Source: Arthrobacter sp. FW306-2-2C-D06B (lineage in GTDB: Bacteria; Actinomycetota; Actinomycetes; Actinomycetales; Micrococcaceae). Taken from it: a stretch of 64,000 bases of DNA. The stretch covers positions 2,666,001-2,730,000 of the forward strand of contig NZ_CP084560.1 in assembly GCF_021789175.1 (NCBI RefSeq). The letters run 5' to 3'. The notes beneath the pieces were generated by a model. It made no database searches. It was not told the origin of the DNA and saw only the letters and a program-made list of their open reading frames with translations. A program made the position numbers and the translations under genes. The number at the start of each line of letters is the position of its first letter. The first letter of the stretch is position 1. Below are positions 18,240-26,249 of this stretch, piece after piece.

Positions 18240-19239
18240 CAACCGGATCCGCGTCATCTTGGACTGCGACCCCGGGAACGGCGTTCCCGGGGCCAACGTT
18301 GACGATGGCCTGGCCATTGCCCTGGCCATCGCCGCAGAAACCCGGATCGACCTAGCGGCCATCACCACCGTTTCAGGCAACACGCCCAGCCGCACGGGGT
18401 ATTCAGTGGCACGCACCATGTTGGAGGACCTCGGCGTGGACATACCGATCTGTTGCGGCGCCGAACGCGCCCTTCAGGAGCCGGACGGTCCGTGGAGGTC
18501 ACTCCTTGACGCCCCCATTGCCGACCCGTCCCTGGCCGGGCTATGGGATGGCGTCCCCCCAGTTCGGGACTTCGAGCCACAGGGGTCCGTCTCCGCCGCC
18601 GCCGTCATTGCTCAGCTCGCATTCGCAGACCCCGGCAACGTCACCATTGTTGCGATCGGTCCGTTGACCAACATCGCCCATGCAATGCTCGTCCACCCAC
18701 AACTGGCAAGCGCCCTCAAAGAGATCGTCGTCATGGGCGGCTCATTCAACATCGACGGCACTCTCAAAGACACCAATTTCGGGGTAGACCCCGAGGCTGC
18801 CCGCATCGTTCTCAGGAGCGGGGCCCCGATCACCTTGGTTCCCCTGGATGCCTCGGAGCAGACGATGCTCACCCCCGACGACCTGACGGAACTGGAAAGC
18901 ATCGATAACCATCTCTCACGGTGCATTCTTCCCTGGACGCGAGCCTGGCTGCAATACTCTTCAAGAACCCGCGGCATACCCGGCTGTTGGCTCCACGACC
19001 CCCTCGCTGTCGCAATCTTGCTTGACAGATCCATCGCGCATAGCAAGGAATACATGGTCGACGTCGAATTGAGTGGCACGCTGACCCGCGGACGAAGCAT
19101 TCGCTGGGTACGCGACACTTTGCGGACGGCCGTAGGCGTAGATACAAGCGGCGCCCACCCAATCAATGTTCTGACTCAAGTGGACAACAGGAAACTCGTC
19201 AAAACGCTCATCGACGCAATCAGGGGCTACGGAACATGA
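18232..19239 (+). CDS. nucleoside hydrolase (IunH-like)
   Basis: A 335-residue enzyme. The family's N-terminal calcium-binding motif appears as LDCDPGNGVPGANVDDGLAI, with an insertion relative to the DxDPGxDDA form. Further on are VTIVAIGPLTNIAHAM, VVMGGSFNIDG, the NFGVDPEAARIVL block and the late WLHDPLAVAI motif. It should cleave the N-glycosidic bond of ribonucleosides to base and ribose. I took the ATG at 18232; the frame extends back inside the LacI gene but is not protein-like there. It overlaps both the LacI gene (8 bp) and the TMEM175 gene (4 bp). Confidence 0.9.
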   Translation: MNDNRIRVILDCDPGNGVPGANVDDGLAIALAIAAETRIDLAAITTVSGNTPSRTGYSVARTMLEDLGVDIPICCGAERALQEPDGPWRSLLDAPIADPSLAGLWDGVPPVRDFEPQGSVSAAAVIAQLAFADPGNVTIVAIGPLTNIAHAMLVHPQLASALKEIVVMGGSFNIDGTLKDTNFGVDPEAARIVLRSGAPITLVPLDASEQTMLTPDDLTELESIDNHLSRCILPWTRAWLQYSSRTRGIPGCWLHDPLAVAILLDRSIAHSKEYMVDVELSGTLTRGRSIRWVRDTLRTAVGVDTSGAHPINVLTQVDNRKLVKTLIDAIRGYGT

Positions 19240-19832
19240 ACAAGAACCGGCTCGAGGCATTCAGCGACGGCGTCCTCGCCATTGTCATCACCATCATGGT
19301 GCTTGAGCTGCGCGTGCCCGCGGAACCGAGCTGGCATGCGTTGCTCAGCGTCTTTCCCACGTTCCTCAGCTACTTGCTCAGCTTCGTCTACGTGGGGATC
19401 TACTGGAACAACCACCACCACATGATCCATCTGGCGGATCGGGTCAACGGCAGAATACTGTGGGCTAACCTGCACCTGTTGTTCTGGATATCCCTCTTCC
19501 CGTTCAGCACACGCTGGATGGATGAGTCGAGCTTCGCCGAGGTCCCGGTGCTGGCTTACGGGTTCAACCTGCTCTGCGCCGCGATTGCCTACTTCGTCCT
19601 GCAGCAGTCGTTGATCCGGCACCAGGGGCGCCAGGGTGCACTCGCTCAAGCGATTGGCCGGGACTGGAAGGGAAAGACGTCGCCGCTCATCTACCTGGCC
19701 GGTCTTGGCCTCTGCCTTCTGCATCCCTTCCTCGCTGTCGTCGCCTACACCGTCGTGGCGCTGATCTGGCTGGTTCCCGACCGACGGGTGGAGCACTTTG
19801 TCACCCGCGCGCACGAGGACAGGGCAGGGTAG
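19236..19832 (+). CDS. TMEM175-family (DUF1211) potassium channel-like protein
   Basis: A 198-residue membrane protein with about six hydrophobic segments. The defining N-terminal motif RxxxFSDGVLAI is at residues 5-16. The helix after it is followed by YVGIYWNNHHHMIHL and a second-half helix set. Bacterial TMEM175 proteins form potassium-leak channels without a classic selectivity filter. Its start overlaps the nucleoside hydrolase stop (ATGA), so it is translated with a catabolic enzyme, an unexpected pairing. Confidence 0.88.
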   Translation: MNKNRLEAFSDGVLAIVITIMVLELRVPAEPSWHALLSVFPTFLSYLLSFVYVGIYWNNHHHMIHLADRVNGRILWANLHLLFWISLFPFSTRWMDESSFAEVPVLAYGFNLLCAAIAYFVLQQSLIRHQGRQGALAQAIGRDWKGKTSPLIYLAGLGLCLLHPFLAVVAYTVVALIWLVPDRRVEHFVTRAHEDRAG

Positions 19833-19836
19833 CGCT

Positions 19837-20355
19837 TCAGACCCGGCGTGAGCGCCGTTCAAGCAGGAGCGTGTCCCGCCATTGGCCGTCCAGGGGCCCG
19901 GCACTCATGCGCCCGATGCGTTCGCGCCGGCCAACGATGGTGAAGCCATTGGCTTGGTGAAGGCGGATGCTGGCCTGGTTTTCGGGGAAAATGCTGGACT
20001 GGATGGTCCAGATGCCCTGCTCTTCGGTCGACGCAGCCAGCGCTTTCAGCAGCAAACTTCCGACACCCTGTCCGCGGGCAGAACCGGCGACATAGACGGA
20101 GTGTTCGACGACCCCGGCATAGGCCTGGCGCGCGGACACGGGGGAAACGGCCGTCCATCCCACCACGCGGCCGGATACTTCGGCAACGAAGCGGTGATCA
20201 GGAAGGCGGCTCGCGTCGAATCGTTCCCAGTCAGGAGCTGCCGCCTCAAAGGATGCTTGCCCGGTCTCGATACCTTCGGTGAAAATCGCACGGACCTCGG
20301 GCCAATCCTCGGGACTCATGGGTCGGATCAGGACCGCTCTGGCTTCGCTGGACAT
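19837..20355 (-). CDS. GNAT-family N-acetyltransferase (phosphinothricin/MnaT-like)
   Basis: A 172-residue single GNAT domain. The N-terminus IRPMSPEDWPEVRAIF, the central GWTAVSPVSARQAYAGVVEHSVYV, the acetyl-CoA pyrophosphate loop GSARGQGVGSLLL and FPENQASIRLHQANGF match the PAT/MnaT branch. That branch acetylates amino acids such as methionine sulfoximine or phosphinothricin. It converges with TMEM175 and is divergent from trxB. There is no partner gene. Confidence 0.88.
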   Translation of the reverse strand: MSSEARAVLIRPMSPEDWPEVRAIFTEGIETGQASFEAAAPDWERFDASRLPDHRFVAEVSGRVVGWTAVSPVSARQAYAGVVEHSVYVAGSARGQGVGSLLLKALAASTEEQGIWTIQSSIFPENQASIRLHQANGFTIVGRRERIGRMSAGPLDGQWRDTLLLERRSRRV

Positions 20356-20421
20356 TCACCCATTATGCACTCGGATTGTCGAGCCCTTGATTGAAGTCCT
20401 CGTCCTTGTTGCACTTGTCCC

Positions 20422-21399
20422 ATGAGCAAAGAACAGCTGATCATCGTCGGATCCGGCCCTGCCGGATACACCGCGGCAATCTACGCCGCGCGGGCGGGCC
20501 TGAGCCCCCTCGTCCTTGCGGGATCGGTCACCGCCGGCGGGGCGTTGATGAACACCACGGAGGTGGAGAACTTCCCCGGCTTCCCCGCTGGAATCCAGGG
20601 CCCCGAGCTCATGGACGGCCTCCAGGAGCAGGCCGGGCGCTTCGGCGCCAAGATAGCGTTCGACGACGTCACTGAAGTCCAGCTGCATGGCCACCTCAAG
20701 CGCGTGGTCACCGGCTCGGGCGACACCCACGAGGCCCCGGCCGTGATCCTTGCGACCGGTTCCGCCTACAAGGAACTCGGCTTGCCCGAAGAGAAGAGGT
20801 TGAGCGGGCACGGCGTTTCGTGGTGCGCCACGTGCGACGGCTTCTTCTTCCGCGATCAGGAAATCATCGTGGTGGGTGGCGGTGATTCGGCCATGGAAGA
20901 AGCGATTTTCCTGACCCGGTTCGCGAAGACCGTGACCGTCGTCGTCCGCAGGGAAGAGCTCCGGGCCTCCCGGATCATGGCCCAACGGGCCAAGGACAAT
21001 CCGAAAATCCGCTTCGCGTGGAACTCCGCGGTCACCGCAATCCACGGCGACACCAAGGTCACCGGCGTAACCCTGGCTGACACACGTTCCGGCGAACCGC
21101 GCGAACATGCGGCTACGGGAATATTCGTGGCCATTGGACATGTCCCCCGGACGGAGCTGGTTGCGGGACAGGTGGAGCTCGACGCCGAGGGCTACATCAA
21201 GGTCGACTCCCCCACGACGGTCACCAATCTGTCTGGCGTCTTCGCTTGCGGTGACGCCGTGGACCACCGCTATCGCCAGGCCATTACGGCCGCCGGCACG
21301 GGTTGCGCCGCAGCCTTGGATGCCGAACGCTACCTCGCCGCGCTCGAGGATGCGGACAGCATCGCGACCGCGCTGGTGGAAGAACCCACCCACGCCTGA
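20422..21399 (+). CDS. trxB: thioredoxin-disulfide reductase
   Basis: A 325-residue flavoprotein. The FAD-binding motif [18 protein letters not shown] is at the N-terminus, the redox pair CATC at 135-138 is followed by DG, the NADPH motif [12 protein letters not shown] lies in the middle, and the C-terminal FAD motif is [21 protein letters not shown]. It passes electrons from NADPH to thioredoxin-like proteins. Possible clients in this window are NrdH and, less certainly, the mycoredoxin. No thioredoxin gene is adjacent, so this may be a second trxB copy. Confidence 0.93.
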   Translation: MSKEQLIIVGSGPAGYTAAIYAARAGLSPLVLAGSVTAGGALMNTTEVENFPGFPAGIQGPELMDGLQEQAGRFGAKIAFDDVTEVQLHGHLKRVVTGSGDTHEAPAVILATGSAYKELGLPEEKRLSGHGVSWCATCDGFFFRDQEIIVVGGGDSAMEEAIFLTRFAKTVTVVVRREELRASRIMAQRAKDNPKIRFAWNSAVTAIHGDTKVTGVTLADTRSGEPREHAATGIFVAIGHVPRTELVAGQVELDAEGYIKVDSPTTVTNLSGVFACGDAVDHRYRQAITAAGTGCAAALDAERYLAALEDADSIATALVEEPTHA

Positions 21400-21423
21400 A
21401 CCCACCCAACCGACTCGCAGTTA

Positions 21424-21451
21424 ATGTCGTTTAGAGGGCTCAGAACGACAT
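21424..21451. promoter_or_regulatory. inverted repeat between trxB and the Nramp gene
   Basis: ATGTCGTT at 21424-21431 and AACGACAT at 21444-21451 form a perfect 8-bp inverted repeat with a 12-nt spacer. It lies about 25 bp after the trxB stop and 115 bp before the Nramp start. It may be a terminator or an operator; there is no T-run. Confidence 0.45.
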
Positions 21452-21566
21452 CTAGTGCTAGTCAGTTGGGCCAGCATGTGATCAAGCTATACCTAAAAAC
21501 GACTTTTCGGCGTGCCTAACTTAACGGTATCCTCATCATGTCCGTATCCCCGATGTTGAGGAAACC

Positions 21567-22817
21567 ATGGCTGCGACTATCGCGGAGCGACCGGCGAGCA
21601 AGACCCGGTGGAAGTCCCGGCTGCTTTTTTTGGGTCCGGCTTTCGTGGCTGCGATCGCATACGTGGATCCGGGAAACGTCGCGGCGAACCTCACTGCCGG
21701 AGCCAACTACGGCTACCTGCTCGTGTGGGTCCTGGTAGCGGCAAACATCATGGCGGTCCTGGTGCAGTACCAGTCCGCAAAACTTGGCTTGGCCACCGGA
21801 CATAGCCTTCCGGAACTCCTGGGCAAACGCTTGGGAACCCACCGCCGCAGACTGTTCTGGGTCCAGGCAGAGGTAGTTGCCGGGGCTACCGACATGGCCG
21901 AAGTCATCGGCGGAGCGGTAGCCCTCAACCTTCTCTTCGGACTGCCGCTCCTCATGGGCGGAATCATCATCGGCGTGGCATCCATGTTGCTCCTGGCGCT
22001 CCAGTCGTCACGGGGCCAGAAGTCCTTTGAGTACGCCATCATGATGCTCCTGGCGGTCATCGCCGTCGGTTTCGTTTCGGGCCTCTTCGTCAATCCCCCC
22101 GAGACCGGTGGAGTATTGGCTGGTTTGGTGCCGCGGTTCCAAGGCACGGACACTGTCCTCCTCGCTGCGAGCATGCTCGGCGCCACCGTCATGCCGCATG
22201 CCATCTACCTGCATTCGGCCCTCGCCCGTGACCGGCATGGCTTCTCGGAAGATCCCGCTGTGCGGACAAGGCTCATCAGGACCACTCGCGTTGATGTCGC
22301 GGGCGCTTTGATGCTGGCCGGAGTCGTGAACATCGCCATGCTCCTTTTGGCCGCGTCCAGCCTGCGGGGGGTCGAAGGAACCGACACCATCGCCGGGGCC
22401 CATGCCGCCGTGACATCTGCCCTTGGCCCAGTCATCGGAGTGGCTTTCGGCGTCGGCTTGCTTGCCTCGGGCCTCGCTTCGACCTCCGTCGGATGCTACG
22501 CCGGCGCAACGGTCATGGGCGGACTCCTCAAGATCCGGGTGCCCTTGCTGCTCCGCCGGGTAGTCACGCTGGTCCCTGCCCTCGCCGTTCTCGGCGCCGG
22601 CATAGAACCCACCCTGGCGCTCGTCTTGAGCCAAGTCCTGCTGAGCTTCGGCATCCCTTTCGCCTTGATTCCGCTCATCCGGCTCACCGGCAAGCGCGAG
22701 GTCATGGGCATCCACACGGATTCCACGGCATTGAAGATCGCCGGGTGGACCAGCGCCGCATTGATTGTGGGCCTCAACTGTGTCCTCATTGTCTTGACCG
22801 TCACAGGGAAGTCCTAG
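21567..22817 (+). CDS. mntH: Nramp-family divalent metal transporter
   Basis: A 416-residue protein with about eleven hydrophobic segments. Both metal-site motifs of the family are present: DPGN at 34-37 in the first helix and MPHAIYLHSAL in helix 6. The family imports Mn2+ or Fe2+ with protons. It is followed after 4 bp by the APC permease gene and may be co-transcribed with it. Manganese supply would fit the class Ib NrdF encoded later in the window. Confidence 0.92.
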   Translation: MAATIAERPASKTRWKSRLLFLGPAFVAAIAYVDPGNVAANLTAGANYGYLLVWVLVAANIMAVLVQYQSAKLGLATGHSLPELLGKRLGTHRRRLFWVQAEVVAGATDMAEVIGGAVALNLLFGLPLLMGGIIIGVASMLLLALQSSRGQKSFEYAIMMLLAVIAVGFVSGLFVNPPETGGVLAGLVPRFQGTDTVLLAASMLGATVMPHAIYLHSALARDRHGFSEDPAVRTRLIRTTRVDVAGALMLAGVVNIAMLLLAASSLRGVEGTDTIAGAHAAVTSALGPVIGVAFGVGLLASGLASTSVGCYAGATVMGGLLKIRVPLLLRRVVTLVPALAVLGAGIEPTLALVLSQVLLSFGIPFALIPLIRLTGKREVMGIHTDSTALKIAGWTSAALIVGLNCVLIVLTVTGKS

Positions 22818-22821
22818 GTCC

Positions 22822-24069
22822 ATGAGCAGCCCCCAGGCCCTGGCCCGTCGGCTGGGTACCTTTGACGCGGTTGTGATCGGGTTGGGCTCCATGATCGGCG
22901 CCGGCGTGTTCGCGGCCTTCACTCCGGCCGCTGCCGCCGCGGGATCAGGATTGCTGGTTGGACTCGTCATCGCTGCGGCGGTGGCATTCTGCAACGCGAC
23001 GTCCTCCGCCCAGCTCGCCGCCGCATACCCGACGTCGGGCGGGACCTACGTTTACGGTCGTGAACGGCTAGGACCGTGGTCCGGATATCTGGCCGGTTGG
23101 GGATTCGTCATCGGGAAGACCGCCAGCGCGGCGGCCATGGCCATGACCTTCGCCGCCTATGCGGCCCCTCCGGGGTGGGAACGTCCCGTGGCGATCGCCG
23201 CCGTCGTCGTCCTCGCCACCGTGAACTACCACGGGGTGACCCGCACAGCCGGCCTCACACGCATCCTGGTTTTCGCAGTACTGGCGGCCCTCGCCATTGG
23301 CGTGGCAGCCTGCTGGGGCGGTTCCGCTCCGTCCCCGGCCAACATCCCCGGCGATGGACTGCTTGCACACGGCTGGTACGGGATCCTCCAATCCGCCGGG
23401 TTGCTGTTCTTCGCCTTCGCCGGCTACGCGAGGATCGCGACCATGGGAGAGGAAGTCCGCGACCCCCGGCACTCCATTCCACGGGCCATAGGGATCGCGC
23501 TGGGCATCGCCGTCGTCCTCTATGCGATCATCGCGGTGACCCTTCTCGCCACTCTCGGCCCGGACCGTGTGGCCGGCACCCCGACGCCGCTCGCTGCCGC
23601 AGTTGGAGGCGGGATTTTCGACTGGGCCGTTCCGGTGGTCCGCGTGGGAGCCGCCCTCGCCTCCCTCGGGGCCCTGCTGGCACTCATCGCCGGGTTGGGC
23701 CGGACCACCCTGGCAATGGCCAGGCACCACGACCAGCCGCACTGGCTAGCCGCGGTCCATCACCGCTACCGTGTCCCGCACCGCGCCGAAGTCACCCTCG
23801 CTGTCGTGATCTGCGTGATCGTCGCGGTCGCAGATTTGCGCGGCGCAATCGGCTTCTCTTCTTTCGGTGTGCTCATCTACTACCTGGTCGCCAATATTGC
23901 GGCGTTCACCCAGCCGGCCGAAGACCGCCGATACCCCAAAGCGCTCCAAGTGTTCGGAGCACTGGCTTGCGTGGTCCTCGTGGCGACGCTTCCGCCGCTA
24001 TCGGCGGCCTTGGGCGTGCTCATGTTCGCGGCGGGCATCATCCTGCGCTTGGTCAGGCTCAAGCGATAG
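22822..24069 (+). CDS. APC-superfamily amino acid permease
   Basis: A 415-residue, about eleven- or twelve-segment permease. The N-terminal motif is VVIGLGSMIGAGVFAAF, with TSGGTYVYGRERLGPWSGYLAGW and a mid-protein FFAFAGYARIATMGEEVRDP, typical of APC transporters. It starts 4 bp after the Nramp stop. Its 3' end overlaps the convergent MFS gene by 11 bp. Substrate specificity cannot be told. Confidence 0.88.
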   Translation: MSSPQALARRLGTFDAVVIGLGSMIGAGVFAAFTPAAAAAGSGLLVGLVIAAAVAFCNATSSAQLAAAYPTSGGTYVYGRERLGPWSGYLAGWGFVIGKTASAAAMAMTFAAYAAPPGWERPVAIAAVVVLATVNYHGVTRTAGLTRILVFAVLAALAIGVAACWGGSAPSPANIPGDGLLAHGWYGILQSAGLLFFAFAGYARIATMGEEVRDPRHSIPRAIGIALGIAVVLYAIIAVTLLATLGPDRVAGTPTPLAAAVGGGIFDWAVPVVRVGAALASLGALLALIAGLGRTTLAMARHHDQPHWLAAVHHRYRVPHRAEVTLAVVICVIVAVADLRGAIGFSSFGVLIYYLVANIAAFTQPAEDRRYPKALQVFGALACVVLVATLPPLSAALGVLMFAAGIILRLVRLKR

Positions 24070-25291
24070 CGTCATGTGCGGGCGCGGAGGCAGCAGGCCG
24101 TTCCTTCCGCGGTATCCGCCGTGGCGGCCGCCCGGCCAACCCAATGACAAGCAGCGCCAGCACAGTGAGGACTGCGCAAGCGGCGAAGACGCCTTGGTAG
24201 CCGAACGCCGTCGTCGATCCCCAAGCGATGATCGGGCCAGAAACGATCGCGCCGACGCGCCTCGTGTTGGTGTAGAGCCCGGAAGCCAGGCCCGGACGCG
24301 GAATCAGCCGCTGGAACAAGGTCAGCCCCACACCCGCCACGATCCCGAAGAACCAGGCATTCAGGACCTGGAGCGCAATCAGGGTGGCCGGGTTGGAGAC
24401 AAACGCCATGGCCGCGTAGTAGGCGATCCCGGCTGTGCATCCCGACGCAATGAGCGCCCGGCTGGAGTAGCGGCGCGAGAGCCGCCCGATCAGGAAGAGC
24501 GCCGGGATCTCGAGCGCGGCAGACACGCCGAGCGCGATGCCCGCCCAGATGATGTCCACGCCGAGCCCCTGGGTCACGAAAAGGCCCATGATGGACACAG
24601 CGGCGCTGTTGGTTGCCTGCAGGGCGATAAAGCCGAGGACGACGGCGGCGACCCCCGTTTTCGAGAACGGGTGCCCGTCCTCTTCGCCATGAGCCTTGGG
24701 CCCATCCTCGACGGCGCCAGCGCGCCGCCGGGAAATCATGGCAGCAGTGGTGGCGACATTGAGGACGGCGACCGCACCGAGGGCGAGCAGGATGGCCCGG
24801 TTGCCCAGCGCACCCATGATGAATGTCGCGAGGGGCGGCCCGGCCACCCAGGCGAAGGAGACAATCGCGCGCGTGTTCACCACGTCGCTCGCTCCGGCAC
24901 CAGAGTGCCTGAGGTGCGCGAACAAGAGCGAGCTGCCGACCCCCGCCGGGCCGCCCAGGACGATCAAGCCCACGACGGCGATCGGCAGCGAGGTGCTCAC
25001 GGCCAGGAGGGCTGACAACGCCAAGGTCAGGACGCCGCAGGCCAGCATGGGACGCAGGTAGTCGTTTGCGCGGTCCGCATAAGCCGGCACGACAAGGGAC
25101 GCGACGAAGCCGCTGGCATTGTAGACGGCGAGGACCCACCCCACCTCGGCCGGGGTGGCGTCAAAGAGGGCCACCAGCAGGAGTGCCAGGGCAGGGTTGA
25201 GGAACGCGAACTGGAGCCCCCATAACAGCGCCGCAGAGGGGACGAGCAAACGCTTCATGCTTCCATTCCGTTTATCCACGCCCTCAACCAT
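24059..25291 (-). CDS. MFS transporter, sugar-efflux (SetA)-like
   Basis: A 410-residue, twelve-segment protein with VGWVLAVYNASGFVASLVVPAYADR early and GLGVDIIWAGIALGVSAALEIPALFLIGRLSRRY after the central loop. AGGAAGG lies 5 bp before the ATG at 25291; an internal ATG at 25258 is the alternative. SetA-like proteins export sugars or sugar analogues. It is divergent from the 129-aa gene, and the shared region carries two inverted repeats (25310 and 25372). Confidence 0.82.
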   Translation of the reverse strand: MVEGVDKRNGSMKRLLVPSAALLWGLQFAFLNPALALLLVALFDATPAEVGWVLAVYNASGFVASLVVPAYADRANDYLRPMLACGVLTLALSALLAVSTSLPIAVVGLIVLGGPAGVGSSLLFAHLRHSGAGASDVVNTRAIVSFAWVAGPPLATFIMGALGNRAILLALGAVAVLNVATTAAMISRRRAGAVEDGPKAHGEEDGHPFSKTGVAAVVLGFIALQATNSAAVSIMGLFVTQGLGVDIIWAGIALGVSAALEIPALFLIGRLSRRYSSRALIASGCTAGIAYYAAMAFVSNPATLIALQVLNAWFFGIVAGVGLTLFQRLIPRPGLASGLYTNTRRVGAIVSGPIIAWGSTTAFGYQGVFAACAVLTVLALLVIGLAGRPPRRIPRKERPAASAPAHDAIA

Positions 25292-25309
25292 AGAAGCCTT
25301 CCTGGCCGC

Positions 25310-25351
25310 GAGGGAGGCCCTGCCGTTACCTGTATCAGCAGGTCTTCCGGC
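25310..25351. repeat. intergenic element related to the hairpin at 14411
   Basis: The segment matches 14411-14452 at 32 of 42 positions, including 15 identical bases at the left end and a shared CAGCAGG. Its outer stem is degenerate but the inner CCTGC/GCAGG stem is kept. It lies 19 bp upstream of the MFS start. Confidence 0.5.
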
Positions 25352-25371
25352 TGGTCAGGGCTGATTTTGGA

Positions 25372-25398
25372 CGTCCGCCCGATCAGATCCGGCGGACG
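25372..25398. promoter_or_regulatory. inverted repeat in the divergent MFS/129-aa intergenic region
   Basis: CGTCCGCC at 25372-25379 pairs perfectly with GGCGGACG at 25391-25398 over an 11-nt spacer. With divergent genes on both sides it is more likely an operator than a terminator. Confidence 0.4.
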
Positions 25399-25463
25399 GG
25401 CGAGCTCTGACAAAACCCGAATCAGGGGTGGACGGCGGAGGTCGCACAGAGCAGGATTGAGCC

Positions 25464-25853
25464 ATGAGCATCCATGAGGCACTTCTGAAGCAGGCCAGCA
25501 TTACCGCCACGGAAGCCACGCTCGTGGCGAAGTTCGAGATCGAGGGCAACATCCCTGGTTCCGGCGCCTTTGTCGTCGGCCTGGTCGCGGCGACTCCGGA
25601 CTATTCCTCTCAACGAAGACTGGGCATCGAGTTCATGAACGGGGAGGCGATTGCCTTCTTCTCGTTCAACCATGACCAAAGCGCCGAAGAGAACTACGAC
25701 CTCAAGGGTGTTGAACACTCGGGGAACACCATTACGGGCCATTTCCCTCTCTCTGCGATCAATGGCCTTGGCAAGGGACACGTGATGACGGCCTTCAGCG
25801 AAGCCGACGGCCGCGAGTTCCAATCGGGCGTCGCCGTCGAGGAGTCGCTCTAG
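25464..25853 (+). CDS. hypothetical protein, 129 aa
   Basis: A small soluble protein, MSIHEALLKQASIT..., with alternating strand-like segments (ATLVAKFEIEG, AFVVGLVAAT, GEAIAFFSFNHDQ). AGGA lies about 7 bp before the ATG. There is no signal peptide, membrane segment or recognised domain. The even strand pattern suggests a beta-barrel or sandwich fold, which is inference. It lies upstream of the mycoredoxin gene on the same strand, 124 bp apart. Confidence 0.7.
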   Translation: MSIHEALLKQASITATEATLVAKFEIEGNIPGSGAFVVGLVAATPDYSSQRRLGIEFMNGEAIAFFSFNHDQSAEENYDLKGVEHSGNTITGHFPLSAINGLGKGHVMTAFSEADGREFQSGVAVEESL

Positions 25854-25977
25854 CCGGGCGGCCAAATCCATGCCCGATTCGCCCTTGCGTGTCATGTGAC
25901 ACATGCGCGCGAAGGAATAGTGCCTGCCGGGTTACCGTTGACGCGAGTAGTTCAAAACAACGACGGCAGGAGAATCC

Positions 25978-26235
25978 GTGGACTTCACTCCCGAATCCGG
26001 CACTATCACTATGTTCTCGACCACTTGGTGCGGTTATTGCAACCGACTGAAGAAGCAGCTGGACGCCAAGGGCATCGGCTACAACGAGGTCAACATCGAA
26101 GAGGTTGAGGGCACCGCTGAACTGGTGGAGAAGCTGAACGGCGGCAACCAAACCGTGCCCACGGTCCTTTTCCCGGACGGCACCGCTGCCACCAACCCTT
26201 CCGCAGCCGAGGTCGAAGCGCGCCTCGCCGCCTGA
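25978..26235 (+). CDS. mycoredoxin / glutaredoxin-family protein
   Basis: An 85-residue thioredoxin-fold protein with active site CGYC at residues 18-21 within STTWCGYC. The cis-proline loop QTVPTVLFPDG and the late GTAATNPSA follow. This is the Mrx1 pattern of actinobacteria, which uses mycothiol and NADPH-dependent mycothione reductase to reduce mixed disulfides. The start is GTG, with AGGAG 6 bp upstream. It is probably monocistronic. Confidence 0.88.
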   Translation: MDFTPESGTITMFSTTWCGYCNRLKKQLDAKGIGYNEVNIEEVEGTAELVEKLNGGNQTVPTVLFPDGTAATNPSAAEVEARLAA

Positions 26236-26249
26236 ACCCCGCAGCTGAG

